Position numbers and translations under genes: made by a program
Shown: piece after piece, positions 6,947-13,331 of the stretch
How positions within the stretch are numbered: the stretch's first letter is position 1
Layout of the letters: each line of letters opens with the position of its first letter
Assembly: GCF_903944925.1 (NCBI RefSeq)
Contig: NZ_CAJATU010000153.1
Span: 1-35,536, forward strand
Origin: an uncultured Rhodopila sp.
GTDB lineage: Bacteria; Pseudomonadota; Alphaproteobacteria; Acetobacterales; Acetobacteraceae
DNA: 35,536 bases
Direction: 5' to 3'
Notes under the pieces: generated by a model
Told to the model about the DNA's origin: nothing
The model's input: only the letters and a program-made list of their open reading frames with translations
Database searches by the model: none

Positions 6947-7515
6947 TCAATCCAGTTCCCGCAGAATCGCCTTCTTCTGCTCCGCCGCTGCGTCTGTCCC
7001 AGCCCTCGGAAGCCGTCGCGCGAGCGGGCTATAACCATGCGTGCCTCGTCGCGCTGTCCGCCCATCGCCAGCACCTGCCCCCAGGTCGCGCCGACGGCGC
7101 AGATGCCGTCCAGCCGAGAATCCGGTAGCTCTTGTCGACGGCCTCGAAGGCTAGCTGGAATGCCGCGGCATCGTCGCCTGCCTGAGCCGGATCTGGCCGA
7201 TACCGAAATTGGTGTTGGCGATGCCGTCCCGGTCGCCGAGGGCTTCGTAGGCCTGTAGCTCCTCGTAGTGGATATCGAGCGCCTGCTCGACGTCGCCCTT
7301 GTCGGCGAGGATGCGTGCGATATCGCCGAGCGTGATGGCGCATGATCGCCGCCTGCGCCGCCCGCAATTCTCGCAATACCCGATCCGGCTCGCCTTGCTG
7401 CACCAGATAGCTGTCGTAGCGCATGCGAAACCGGGCTCGGGCGGTGCGATCAGGCGCTGCGGGCGGCAGGGGCTGCTGCTTCGGTCTCACCACCGTGGAT
7501 CAGGATCTCGGCCAT
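6947..7515 (-). pseudogene. Frameshifted tetratricopeptide-repeat protein gene
   Basis: Pieces of a TPR protein occur in shifting frames on the minus strand. They run from MAEILIHGGETEAAAPAARS (ATG 7515, GGAG upstream, then a stop), to RYDSYLVQQGEPDRVLRELR. Next comes LGDIARILADKGDVEQALDI with YEELQAYEALGDRDGIANT, then AVDKSYRILG and ICAVGATWGQVLAMGGQRDE, and finally AAAEQKKAILRELD with the TGA at 6947-6949. These match the A..L..LGD..G.A repeat of TPR proteins. At least three frameshifts and one early stop make a functional product unlikely. The region is flanked by the intron relic, so it is probably a decaying island. Confidence 0.65.
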
Positions 7516-7660
7516 CGTTCGTCTCCGGCATCTGGAAATGAACCTTATCAAATTAGTTATGTAAACGTAAAGCACTCGCGGCGTTTTCTTGCCGCGTTGC
7601 GCCCGGCTCGGCTTTCTTCAACGGCAGCGTGTGCTAACCGCCATCAAACGCGCCGCAGGC

Positions 7661-8083
7661 TTACCCCGGCCCCTCGTGCCAATTCACCAACACCAAAGGC
7701 GCGGCGACGCGCGCGAAATGCCGGGTGTTGTTCGTCACCAGTACCGCCCCGATCGCCACCGCATGCGCGGCAATCATCATGTCCAACTCCCCAATCGGCT
7801 GCCCGGTGCTGCTCAGGTGATGCCGTAAGCCGGCATAAATGTCCGCTGCATCGGCGTCCCACGCCAACACCCGCACGATCTTAAGGAACGCGCGCACGCT
7901 CACATGCAGCCGGTGCGAGGGCGGAATCCGCATCAGCCCATACATCAACTCCGCCCGGGTCACCGCCGAAACGCAGGTGCGATCCGGCGGTATCTCGGAC
8001 AGCTTCGCCTCGATCTCCGGCGACCGCCCCTTGATGACAATGCTCGCCGTATCCGTATCGAGCAGGTGCAGCGGCACCGTCAT
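7661..8083 (-). CDS. vapC: VapC-family PIN-domain toxin (second pair)
   Basis: A 140-aa PIN protein: HLLDTDTASIVIKG holds the first Asp, AVTRAELMYGL the conserved Glu, and GELDMMIAAHAVAIGAVLVT with NNTRHF the last acidic residue and the family Asn. The subfamily resembles FitB/VapC toxins and is clearly different from the VapC at 1730-2170, so the two loci are not copies of each other. The start is ATG 8081-8083, overlapping the TGA of vapB as ATGA; a longer frame to 8188 would only read vapB in another frame. Function as a ribonuclease toxin is inferred from the complete motif set. Confidence 0.9.
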   Translation of the reverse strand: MTVPLHLLDTDTASIVIKGRSPEIEAKLSEIPPDRTCVSAVTRAELMYGLMRIPPSHRLHVSVRAFLKIVRVLAWDADAADIYAGLRHHLSSTGQPIGELDMMIAAHAVAIGAVLVTNNTRHFARVAAPLVLVNWHEGPG

Positions 8084-8343
8084 TCGTCGAACACGCCACG
8101 CTCCGGCGGAACCAGATTCATCGGCCGATCGGCCATGAAGTCGTCGGGCGCGTCGACGGAGTGCACGAGCGCGAAGAAATCCTCCCACGCCCGGACCCCG
8201 GGCCGGGTGGACAGCAACACGTCGCCCGTCCGCTCATCCCGAGTGGCATACACTTCGGTGCCCTCGAACCGGAATTCCGCGGGCAACCGCACGGCCTGGC
8301 TGGCGCCGTTCTTGAACAGCTTGGCAGTAAGGGTTACCGGCAA
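8080..8343 (-). CDS. vapB: VapB-family antitoxin, TTG start
   Basis: An 87-aa SpoVT/AbrB-type antitoxin: TAKLFKNGASQAVRLPAEFR is the classic VapB DNA-binding start (K.F..G.SQAVR.P..), followed by a toxin-binding tail with WEDFFALV. There is no ATG or GTG near the start. A TTG at 8341-8343 is preceded by ACGGAGG at 6-nt spacing and is the likely initiation codon. The open frame extends far upstream (to 9306) only as antisense to the crotonase gene. A palindrome with 10-bp arms lies 15-44 bp upstream and overlaps the probable -10, fitting autorepression by the VapBC complex. Confidence 0.87.
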   Translation of the reverse strand: MPVTLTAKLFKNGASQAVRLPAEFRFEGTEVYATRDERTGDVLLSTRPGVRAWEDFFALVHSVDAPDDFMADRPMNLVPPERGVFDE

Positions 8344-8357
8344 GGCAGCCTCCGTCA

Positions 8358-8387
8358 GCGGAATATAGATAGCAGTATATATTCCGC
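8358..8387 (-). promoter_or_regulatory. Palindromic operator/promoter of vapBC
   Basis: GCGGAATATA (8358-8367) and TATATTCCGC (8378-8387) are perfect 10-bp inverted arms around a 10-nt spacer. On the minus strand the segment contains TATACT, a plausible -10, so repressor binding would block transcription. AT-rich arms in a GC-rich region, directly before vapB, make an autoregulatory site likely. Confidence 0.65.
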
Positions 8388-8472
8388 GCCCGGCTGATTG
8401 CAAGCATTTCCCCGCACCCCCCAACCGCCCTAACCTCCCGCCCGCAAACCAAAGGGCAGGAAACCACCCACC

Positions 8473-9258
8473 ATGCAGCACGGCCCCTACGAGCACATCG
8501 CCGCCGCCACCTCCGGTCCCGTCGCCACCATCGAAATCCGCCGCGGCCCGAACAACTTCGTGGATACCGACATGGTCGCCGAGATTGCCGGCGCGCTCGA
8601 ACACTACGACCGCACCCCGGACGTCCGCGCCATCGTCCTCTGCGCCGAGGGCAAGCATTTCTGCGCCGGCGCCGACTTCGCCTCCCGCGGCCCCGACGGG
8701 GTCGCCCGCGGCGCCAAATCCGGCCGGCATCTCTACAAGGAAGCCCAACGCCTCTGGCGCACCAACAAGCCGATCGTCGCGGCGGTGCAGGGCGCGGCGG
8801 TTGGCGCGGGGCTGGGCCTCGCCGTCATGGCCGATTTCCGCGTCGCCTGCCCGGAGGCGCGGTTCGCCGCCAACTTCACCCGCCTCGGCTTCCATCCCGG
8901 CTTCGGCCTGACCGTCACCCTGCCGCGCCTGATTGGTGAGCAGCAGGCCGCGCTGCTGATGTATACCGGCCGCCGCATAACCGGCGATGACGCGCTGAAC
9001 ATTGGTCTGGTCGATTACTGCGTCCCGGCCGAACACGTGCGGACCAAAGCCGTCGAACTCGCCACCGAGATCGCCCAGTCCGCGCCGCTCGCGGTCATCT
9101 CCACCCGCGAAACCCTGCGCCGCGGCCTCGCCGACACCGTCGCCCGCGCCACCGAGCGCGAATATGAGGAACAGGACTGGCTGCGCCACACCGCCGATTT
9201 CCAGGAGGGAACCAAGGCGATGGCCGAACGCCGCTTGCCCCGTTTCCAGGCGCGGTAA
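8473..9258 (+). CDS. Enoyl-CoA hydratase/isomerase (crotonase) family protein
   Basis: A 261-aa crotonase fold. The CoA/oxyanion-hole loops are visible: EGKHFCAGADF (residues about 57-67) and VQGAAVGAGLGLAVMADFRVA (about 103-123). The general-acid/base positions are atypical. Aligned by eye with rat mitochondrial enoyl-CoA hydratase, Glu144 falls on Phe (in FAANFTRLGFHPG) and Glu164 on Leu (in QQAALLMYTG). Hydratase activity is therefore doubtful; another crotonase reaction (isomerase, hydrolase, lyase) is possible. The start ATG 8473 has AGGAAA upstream. The amidohydrolase gene follows 71 bp later on the same strand, but no pathway can be named. Confidence 0.87.
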   Translation: MQHGPYEHIAAATSGPVATIEIRRGPNNFVDTDMVAEIAGALEHYDRTPDVRAIVLCAEGKHFCAGADFASRGPDGVARGAKSGRHLYKEAQRLWRTNKPIVAAVQGAAVGAGLGLAVMADFRVACPEARFAANFTRLGFHPGFGLTVTLPRLIGEQQAALLMYTGRRITGDDALNIGLVDYCVPAEHVRTKAVELATEIAQSAPLAVISTRETLRRGLADTVARATEREYEEQDWLRHTADFQEGTKAMAERRLPRFQAR

Positions 9259-9329
9259 CGGAGAAACGTCCCCACACCTGTCCAGCATTATGTTACGACA
9301 AAACACGCCCTGATCCGGGAGTCGCCGCG

Positions 9330-10367
9330 ATGTCGAGTCAAGAGCAGGCCCGCCAACCGTTTCCTCACCCTTGCGTCCGGCCAGACTGGCTGGCGAAGCT
9401 GCATGAAGACATCATCGATCCGGCCCAGCCGATAATCGACCCGCACCACCATCTGTGGCGGGCGCGGCCGGACCGCTACTTGCTTCAGGATCTCGCCGCC
9501 GACATCCAAACCGGCCACAACGTGCTGGCCACGGTGTTCATCCAGTGCGGCCAGGAATACCGCCCCGACGGTCCGTCGGAACTCAAACCCGTTGGCGAAA
9601 CCGAATTCGTGGTCCGCGAGAGCGAACCCGGCCGCTACGGCGCCTGCGCCGGCGTCGTCGGCCACGCCGACTGCACCCTGGGCGAGCGCATCGACGGCGT
9701 GCTGCAAGCCCATATCGAAGCCGGCAACGGCCGCTTCAAAGGCATCCGCCACATCGGCGCCTACGATCCCGGCATCGCCCCGACGTCACCTCCCGGCGCG
9801 CCCCCCGGCCTCTACAAAGATCTCGCCTTCCGTGCCGGCTTCGCCCGCCTGCAGCGCTTCGGCCTGACCTTCGAGGCCTGGCTGTATCACCCGCAACTGG
9901 CCGACTTGCTGGATCTATTACGGGCTTTCCCGGACCACAAAATCGTGCTGAACCACCTTGGCGGCCCCCTCGGCGTCGGCCCCTACGCCGATCGGCGGCC
10001 GGAGGTGTTTGCGCAGTGGCGCGCCTACATCACCGAACTGGCGGAATGCCGTAACCTGCACATCAAGCTCGGCGGCCTGGCGATGGCCGTGAACGGCTTC
10101 GGCTTCGACCAGCAACCGCTGCCGCCCTCCTCGGGCGAACTCGCCGCCGCCTGGCGCCCCTACTTCGAGCACGCGATCGAAACCTTCGGCGCCGACAGAT
10201 GCATGTTCGAGAGCAACTTCCCGGTGGACAAGGGCATGTGCGCCTACCCGGTGCTCTGGAACGCCTTCAAGCGGATCGCCGCTGGCTGCTCGGACGATGA
10301 GAAGGCGGCCCTGTTCCACCGGACAGCCCAGCGCTTCTACACCCTGCCGCCGGTATCGGGTCCGTAA
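9330..10367 (+). CDS. TIM-barrel amidohydrolase (COG3618 family)
   Basis: A 345-aa protein of the amidohydrolase_2 family that includes 2-pyrone-4,6-dicarboxylate lactonase and fuconolactonases. IIDPHHHLWRARP (residues about 32-44) is the HxH metal-type motif on strand 1. KIVLNHLGGPLG holds the later His, and FGADRCMFESNFPVD the C-terminal Asp/Asn region. Family members open lactones or hydrolyse related bonds; the substrate here is unknown. The start ATG at 9330 has GGGAG upstream. It lies between a crotonase and a DUF4142 gene on the same strand and may share a transcript with the crotonase, which would fit breakdown of an organic acid. Confidence 0.83.
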   Translation: MSSQEQARQPFPHPCVRPDWLAKLHEDIIDPAQPIIDPHHHLWRARPDRYLLQDLAADIQTGHNVLATVFIQCGQEYRPDGPSELKPVGETEFVVRESEPGRYGACAGVVGHADCTLGERIDGVLQAHIEAGNGRFKGIRHIGAYDPGIAPTSPPGAPPGLYKDLAFRAGFARLQRFGLTFEAWLYHPQLADLLDLLRAFPDHKIVLNHLGGPLGVGPYADRRPEVFAQWRAYITELAECRNLHIKLGGLAMAVNGFGFDQQPLPPSSGELAAAWRPYFEHAIETFGADRCMFESNFPVDKGMCAYPVLWNAFKRIAAGCSDDEKAALFHRTAQRFYTLPPVSGP

Positions 10368-10437
10368 CCCGCCTCGGTTGAACCGCCTCGCCGCGCCTGC
10401 GTTGGGGTTGGACGGTCCCAATGCGGAGGAATCAACC

Positions 10438-10980
10438 ATGCACCGGCGCAACGCGCTTATGACGTTTTCCGGCATCCTGGCGACAACGGCCTTCATGGCC
10501 GCCCCGCGCCGCGCGGTTCTGGCGCAGAGCGTCGCGGATTCCGGCACGCCGACGCACCTGACCGCATCCGGCTACAAGGAGCAGGCGCTCAAAGCGGGAA
10601 ACTTCTCAAAGCAGATCAGTCAGCTAGCGGTCAGGAACGCCACCCACCCGAAGGTCAGGCAGTTCGCTGAATTCGAGGTGGCGGAGCAAACCACGGTCGC
10701 CCAGGTCCTGACTGAAGACACCAACCCGCAGCCCCTCGCACTCGATCCGCACGAAGCCGAGTTGCTGGGGCAGTTGGAGGCGCAATCCGGCAAGGACTTC
10801 GACGCGCATTATATCCAAAGCCAGATCATCGGCCATCAGCAGCTTCTCAACATCCAACAGGCCTATCTGAACGGCGCCATGGCCGGTCAGCAGTATGAGC
10901 CTGTTGCGGTTCTCGCCCGGATGGTGATCCAGATGCACATGACGATGCTGCAGGATTTGCGGACGGAGGCTGCGGCGTAA
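10438..10980 (+). CDS. Secreted DUF4142 protein
   Basis: A 180-aa protein with a signal sequence (MHRRNALMTFSGILATTAFM, cleavage probably after VLAQ). A helical DUF4142 domain follows: FSKQISQLAVRNATHPKVRQ, then FAEFEVAEQT, and a C-terminal half with HYIQSQIIGHQQLLNIQQAY. DUF4142 is a ferritin-like four-helix bundle found in periplasmic proteins of proteobacteria and often linked to stress; the biochemical role is unknown. The start ATG 10438 has GCGGAGG upstream; the longer frame from 10297 overlaps the amidohydrolase end and is rejected. Directly downstream is the REP palindrome carrying the IS110 element. Confidence 0.82.
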   Translation: MHRRNALMTFSGILATTAFMAAPRRAVLAQSVADSGTPTHLTASGYKEQALKAGNFSKQISQLAVRNATHPKVRQFAEFEVAEQTTVAQVLTEDTNPQPLALDPHEAELLGQLEAQSGKDFDAHYIQSQIIGHQQLLNIQQAYLNGAMAGQQYEPVAVLARMVIQMHMTMLQDLRTEAAA

Positions 10981-10993
10981 CTTAAAAGGTGTC

Positions 10994-11016
10994 ATGGCCG
11001 GCTTTGTGCCGGCCAT
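10994..11016. repeat. REP palindrome, main part of the IS110 target
   Basis: ATGGCCGGC - TTTGT - GCCGGCCAT is a perfect 9-bp-stem hairpin 13 bp after the DUF4142 stop. It is of the alphaproteobacterial REP type (CGTGGATGGCCGG..CCGGCCATGACG). On the minus strand it is preceded by the right end of IS110. Joining 12305-12299 to 11014 and downward across the element restores CGTGGATGGCCGGC, the complete REP start. The hairpin may also act as a weak terminator for the DUF4142 gene. Confidence 0.75.
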
Positions 11017-11054
11017 CTCCCGTGTTCGGCGTCAAGTCAAATTCGGCCGGGAAA

Positions 11055-11122
11055 GCTGTGGATAAGTCGCCGGCCTGCGCCGGATTCTGGACGATCGCTC
11101 CGGCCGGCGACTTACCCACAGC
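11055..11122. repeat. 21-bp inverted repeat in the IS110 right-end region
   Basis: The arms are 11055-11075 (starting GCTGTGGATAAGTCGCC) and 11102-11122 (ending GGCGACTTACCCACAGC). They pair over 21 bp with a single mismatch, around a 26-nt spacer. It lies between the transposase stop and the element's right end, so it is part of the element. It could be a transcription terminator-like hairpin or a recombinase binding site; no T-run follows. Confidence 0.7.
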
Positions 11123-11144
11123 CGGAGAGGACCGAGATGCGTGT

Positions 11145-12104
11145 TCACTCATGGGTGGCACCGTCGTATGCCCAGGGCTTGCCGTCGCGGGCGATGGCAT
11201 TGAGGATCACCAGGATCTTCCGCATCACCGCGGTGAGAGCCACCTTGCCCGGGCGCTTGTTGACCTCGGTCAGGCGCAGGTAGAATGCTCGGATCACAGG
11301 GTTCCAGCGGATCGCGCAGCGCGCCGCCTGGAACAGCACCTGGCGCACCCCCGGGCGCCCATGTCCGGTGATGGCACGCTTGCCGCCCTTGCCGCTGTCG
11401 CAATTCATCGGCGCCAGGCCGATCAGGGCGGCGATCTCCTTGCCGCTCCGCTGCCCCAGTTCCGGCACCTCGCCCATCATCGTGGCGGTAAGCACCGGCC
11501 CGCAGCTCTTGAAGCTGCGCAGATTGGCCGCCAGCGGCGCCAACGCCTCGCTGCGCGCGATATGCTCGGCGATCGCCCGCTCCAGGCTGTCGATCTGGCA
11601 CTTGATCACCGCCTGCACCGCTTCGATGCTGGCGCGCACCGCCGGACTCGCCACGCGGCTCAGGCGGCAGCGTTCGGCATGCGCCGCGTCCACCAACTGG
11701 CGGCGGCGGGCGACCAGGTCGCGCAGTTCGTCGTCGCCCGCGACGGCGGGGGCGAGCCCGCGCGTGCTAAGTTCGTCGCGCGCGAACCGTGCGAGCAGGG
11801 CTGCGTCGATGCGGTCGGTCTTGGCTTTGACGCCGCGCGAGGTGCGGAACGCCACGACCTCGTTGGGGTGGACCCGGGCGAAAGGGATGCCGGCCTTGAG
11901 CAGTGCTTGGCGCAGAGTGCGCTCGAGGCCGCCGGTCGGCTCGAAGGCGACGAGGCCGACGCGGCCGGGGTCCAGGCTTGCCGCCCAGGCTTCCAGCGCC
12001 GCGGCGGTGTTGGCGATGCGACAGGCTTGCCGCGGGTCGCTGGCGTCAGCGATGTCGACCCAGTCCTGGGCGACATCGACGCCGATGAACTGCTTGTATT
12101 GCAT
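11145..12104 (-). CDS. IS110-family DEDD/serine transposase (bridge recombinase)
   Basis: A 319-aa transposase. The N-terminal RuvC-like DEDD domain shows FIGVDVAQDW (D10), LVAFEPTGG (E55) and AKTDRIDAALLARF (D97, D100). A coiled middle follows, then the C-terminal Tnp (transposase_20) domain with LIGLAPMNCDSGKGGKRAIT; Ser237 in CDSGKG is the expected nucleophile. All catalytic residues are present and the frame is intact, so the enzyme may be active. The start is ATG 12102-12104 with CGGAGAG upstream; a longer frame to 12218 reads through the RNA structure. Family knowledge: it works with a bridge RNA that specifies target and donor. Confidence 0.93.
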   Translation of the reverse strand: MQYKQFIGVDVAQDWVDIADASDPRQACRIANTAAALEAWAASLDPGRVGLVAFEPTGGLERTLRQALLKAGIPFARVHPNEVVAFRTSRGVKAKTDRIDAALLARFARDELSTRGLAPAVAGDDELRDLVARRRQLVDAAHAERCRLSRVASPAVRASIEAVQAVIKCQIDSLERAIAEHIARSEALAPLAANLRSFKSCGPVLTATMMGEVPELGQRSGKEIAALIGLAPMNCDSGKGGKRAITGHGRPGVRQVLFQAARCAIRWNPVIRAFYLRLTEVNKRPGKVALTAVMRKILVILNAIARDGKPWAYDGATHE

Positions 12105-12129
12105 CTGTCTCTCCGGCACGGTGAGGATG

Positions 12130-12298
12130 GGTCTGCACACCGGATTGCATTCGAGCGCTTGCTCCAAACTCCCGTGCGTGTGCGCGACCGCGACACCGGC
12201 GGGGTCCGAGATGGCCACGATCGTTCGATCAATCCACGTTTCGGAGTGCCCCGCCGGCGTCCCCTTTCTTCATCAGATCGGGGCATGGTCAACATGCC
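12130..12298 (-). ncRNA. Candidate IS110 bridge RNA with target- and donor-binding loops
   Basis: Three stem-loops follow one another on the transposase strand. First is a 5' hairpin GGCATG-TTGAC-CATGCC (12298-12282), starting at the element's first base. Second is a long hairpin (12257-12196) with a 9-bp CCGGCGGGG/CCCCGCCGG stem and a TCCGA/TCGGA stem. It has an internal loop AACGTGGATT / GTGGCCATC and an apical GATC-GAAC-GATC. Third is a hairpin GCACAC/GTGTGC (12183-12135) with CACGGGAG in its 5' loop strand and AATGCAAT on the 3' side. Order and size (about 170 nt) match known IS110 bridge RNAs. The loops match the element's own junctions: CGTGGAT and GATGGCC (target halves), and CACGGGAG and AT-x-GCAT (donor halves). 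Pairing was done by eye. Confidence 0.75.
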
Positions 12299-12337
12299 AT
12301 CCACGACTGGCGGTGCCGCTTCAAACAAAGTCGTCGG

Positions 12338-12358
12338 TGGCCGGACTAAATCCGGCCA
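12338..12358. repeat. Second REP-like hairpin beside the IS110 element
   Basis: TGGCCGGA - CTAAA - TCCGGCCA is a perfect 8-bp-stem palindrome of the same type as 10994-11016, 38 bp outside the left end of IS110. The two were about 60 bp apart before the insertion and would have formed a REP doublet between the DUF4142 gene and ubiV. Confidence 0.65.
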
Positions 12359-12413
12359 TGGCATGGACGGACCGATCCTGTCACCCCCGCCAGCTAGCGT
12401 AAGCGCGCCAGCC

Positions 12414-13331
12414 TCAGGCCGGCTGCAATTCACTCTCCACCCAGGCAAGACCCTCACGCCCGTGCAGGAAGCCGTTCTGCCACGGCGTCTCGGCCGTCAA
12501 AGCGGCCAAATCGCCTGACGCCTCCTCCGGCGTGATCGCGTGGTCAAGTACCGCGCGATAGGTCCGGGCTACCGCCACCATATCGACATGCTGCGGCGAC
12601 AGCCGGAAATGCGTCACGCCCATGCCGCGCAGCGATGCCAGTTCGCGCAGCAGCACCAGATACCCGTTCGACAGCGTCTGCGTGCCGTTGATCGTCAGCA
12701 GGCTGGTCCCGTCGATCGTGTCCGCAGCCAACCCGTCCGGATCCTGCCCGCACACGAACTGGCACGAATCCTTAGTCAGCTCATGCGACCGCGCGTGATA
12801 GCAGCGCATCGCCACCGACAGCGGCTGCCTTCCAAACACCAGCAGTTCCGTCTCCACAGCCGATCGGCTGGCCAGGACGCGGACGGTGGCGGCGGTTGCC
12901 TCCACGGGCAGCACGATGCGCACCGCCCCGCCGCGGATCAGGACGTCCTGCGACCCTTCATTGAACACGTTGATATACGGCCCGATCACATGCGGCCGCC
13001 CGGAGACCTCCTGCAGGCAGGCGACGTCGTTCGCCTCGACCAGCACGCCGCTTTCCGCCAGCGCCCGCGCCGCCGCAACCTCCCGGTCCAGCGTCATCAG
13101 CGCCAAGGTGGAGCGCACCACCTGCTTGCCGCCCGCCTCTAGCCGGCGGATGATCGCCTCGTTGTCGTTCTCGGAGAACGGCTCGCGCTTCGAGCACACC
13201 ACTTCACCGAAATAGACGCTGTCCACCTCCGCTTCATCCGCGATGCGGGCGTAAAAATCCCGGCGCGTCTCGGGCGCCCAATGGAACAGCAGCGGGCCAA
13301 GCGTTAGCTTGCCGTTGGCGGTGTTGGTCAT
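12414..13331 (-). CDS. ubiV: UbiV, O2-independent ubiquinone biosynthesis (U32 family)
   Basis: A 305-aa U32-type protein. Four cysteines fit the [4Fe-4S] ligand set of UbiV: C46 (FGEVVCSKREPF), C177 (AMRCYHARSH), and C190/C194 (DSCQFVCGQDPDG). Family knowledge: UbiU and UbiV form a complex that hydroxylates ubiquinone precursors without O2, using prephenate as oxygen donor, with UbiT as lipid carrier. The start ATG 13331 overlaps the ubiU stop as ATGA (13328-13331). It is the last gene of ubiT-ubiU-ubiV, all with 4-bp overlaps. A longer open frame to 13784 is ubiU shadow. Confidence 0.93.
   Translation of the reverse strand: MTNTANGKLTLGPLLFHWAPETRRDFYARIADEAEVDSVYFGEVVCSKREPFSENDNEAIIRRLEAGGKQVVRSTLALMTLDREVAAARALAESGVLVEANDVACLQEVSGRPHVIGPYINVFNEGSQDVLIRGGAVRIVLPVEATAATVRVLASRSAVETELLVFGRQPLSVAMRCYHARSHELTKDSCQFVCGQDPDGLAADTIDGTSLLTINGTQTLSNGYLVLLRELASLRGMGVTHFRLSPQHVDMVAVARTYRAVLDHAITPEEASGDLAALTAETPWQNGFLHGREGLAWVESELQPA

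Larger units (their letters stand above)
11017..12300 (-). mobile_element. IS110-family insertion sequence (1284 bp, counting one AT core)
   Basis: The element contains one transposase gene, a structured 5' noncoding region and a 3' noncoding region with a large palindrome. IS110 elements have no terminal inverted repeats, so ends were set by guide matching. On the minus strand the left junction is CGTGG-AT|GGCATGTTG (12305 to 12290) and the right junction is CACGGGAG|AT-GGCCGG (11024 to 11011). An AT core is present on both sides, and excision restores a REP sequence. Both ends are also predicted by the loops of the candidate bridge RNA, so the boundaries are better supported than usual for this family. 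Confidence 0.82.

Noticed and set aside
8344..9306. N-terminal extension of the vapB frame to 408 codons
   Set aside because: The extension is antisense to the crotonase gene; a TTG start with GGAGG explains vapB alone.
10994..11016. Hairpin as a rho-independent terminator of the DUF4142 gene
   Set aside because: No T-run follows the stem, and the sequence fits a REP unit better.
12338..12358. Considered as the left terminal repeat of the IS110 element, pairing with 10994-11016
   Set aside because: The two hairpins resemble each other, but guide matching puts the element end at 12300, and IS110 elements lack terminal inverted repeats. They are better read as a REP doublet.
10989..12518. 509-codon plus-strand open frame across the IS110 element
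   Set aside because: Antisense to the transposase and through the RNA structure; composition is that of a shadow frame.
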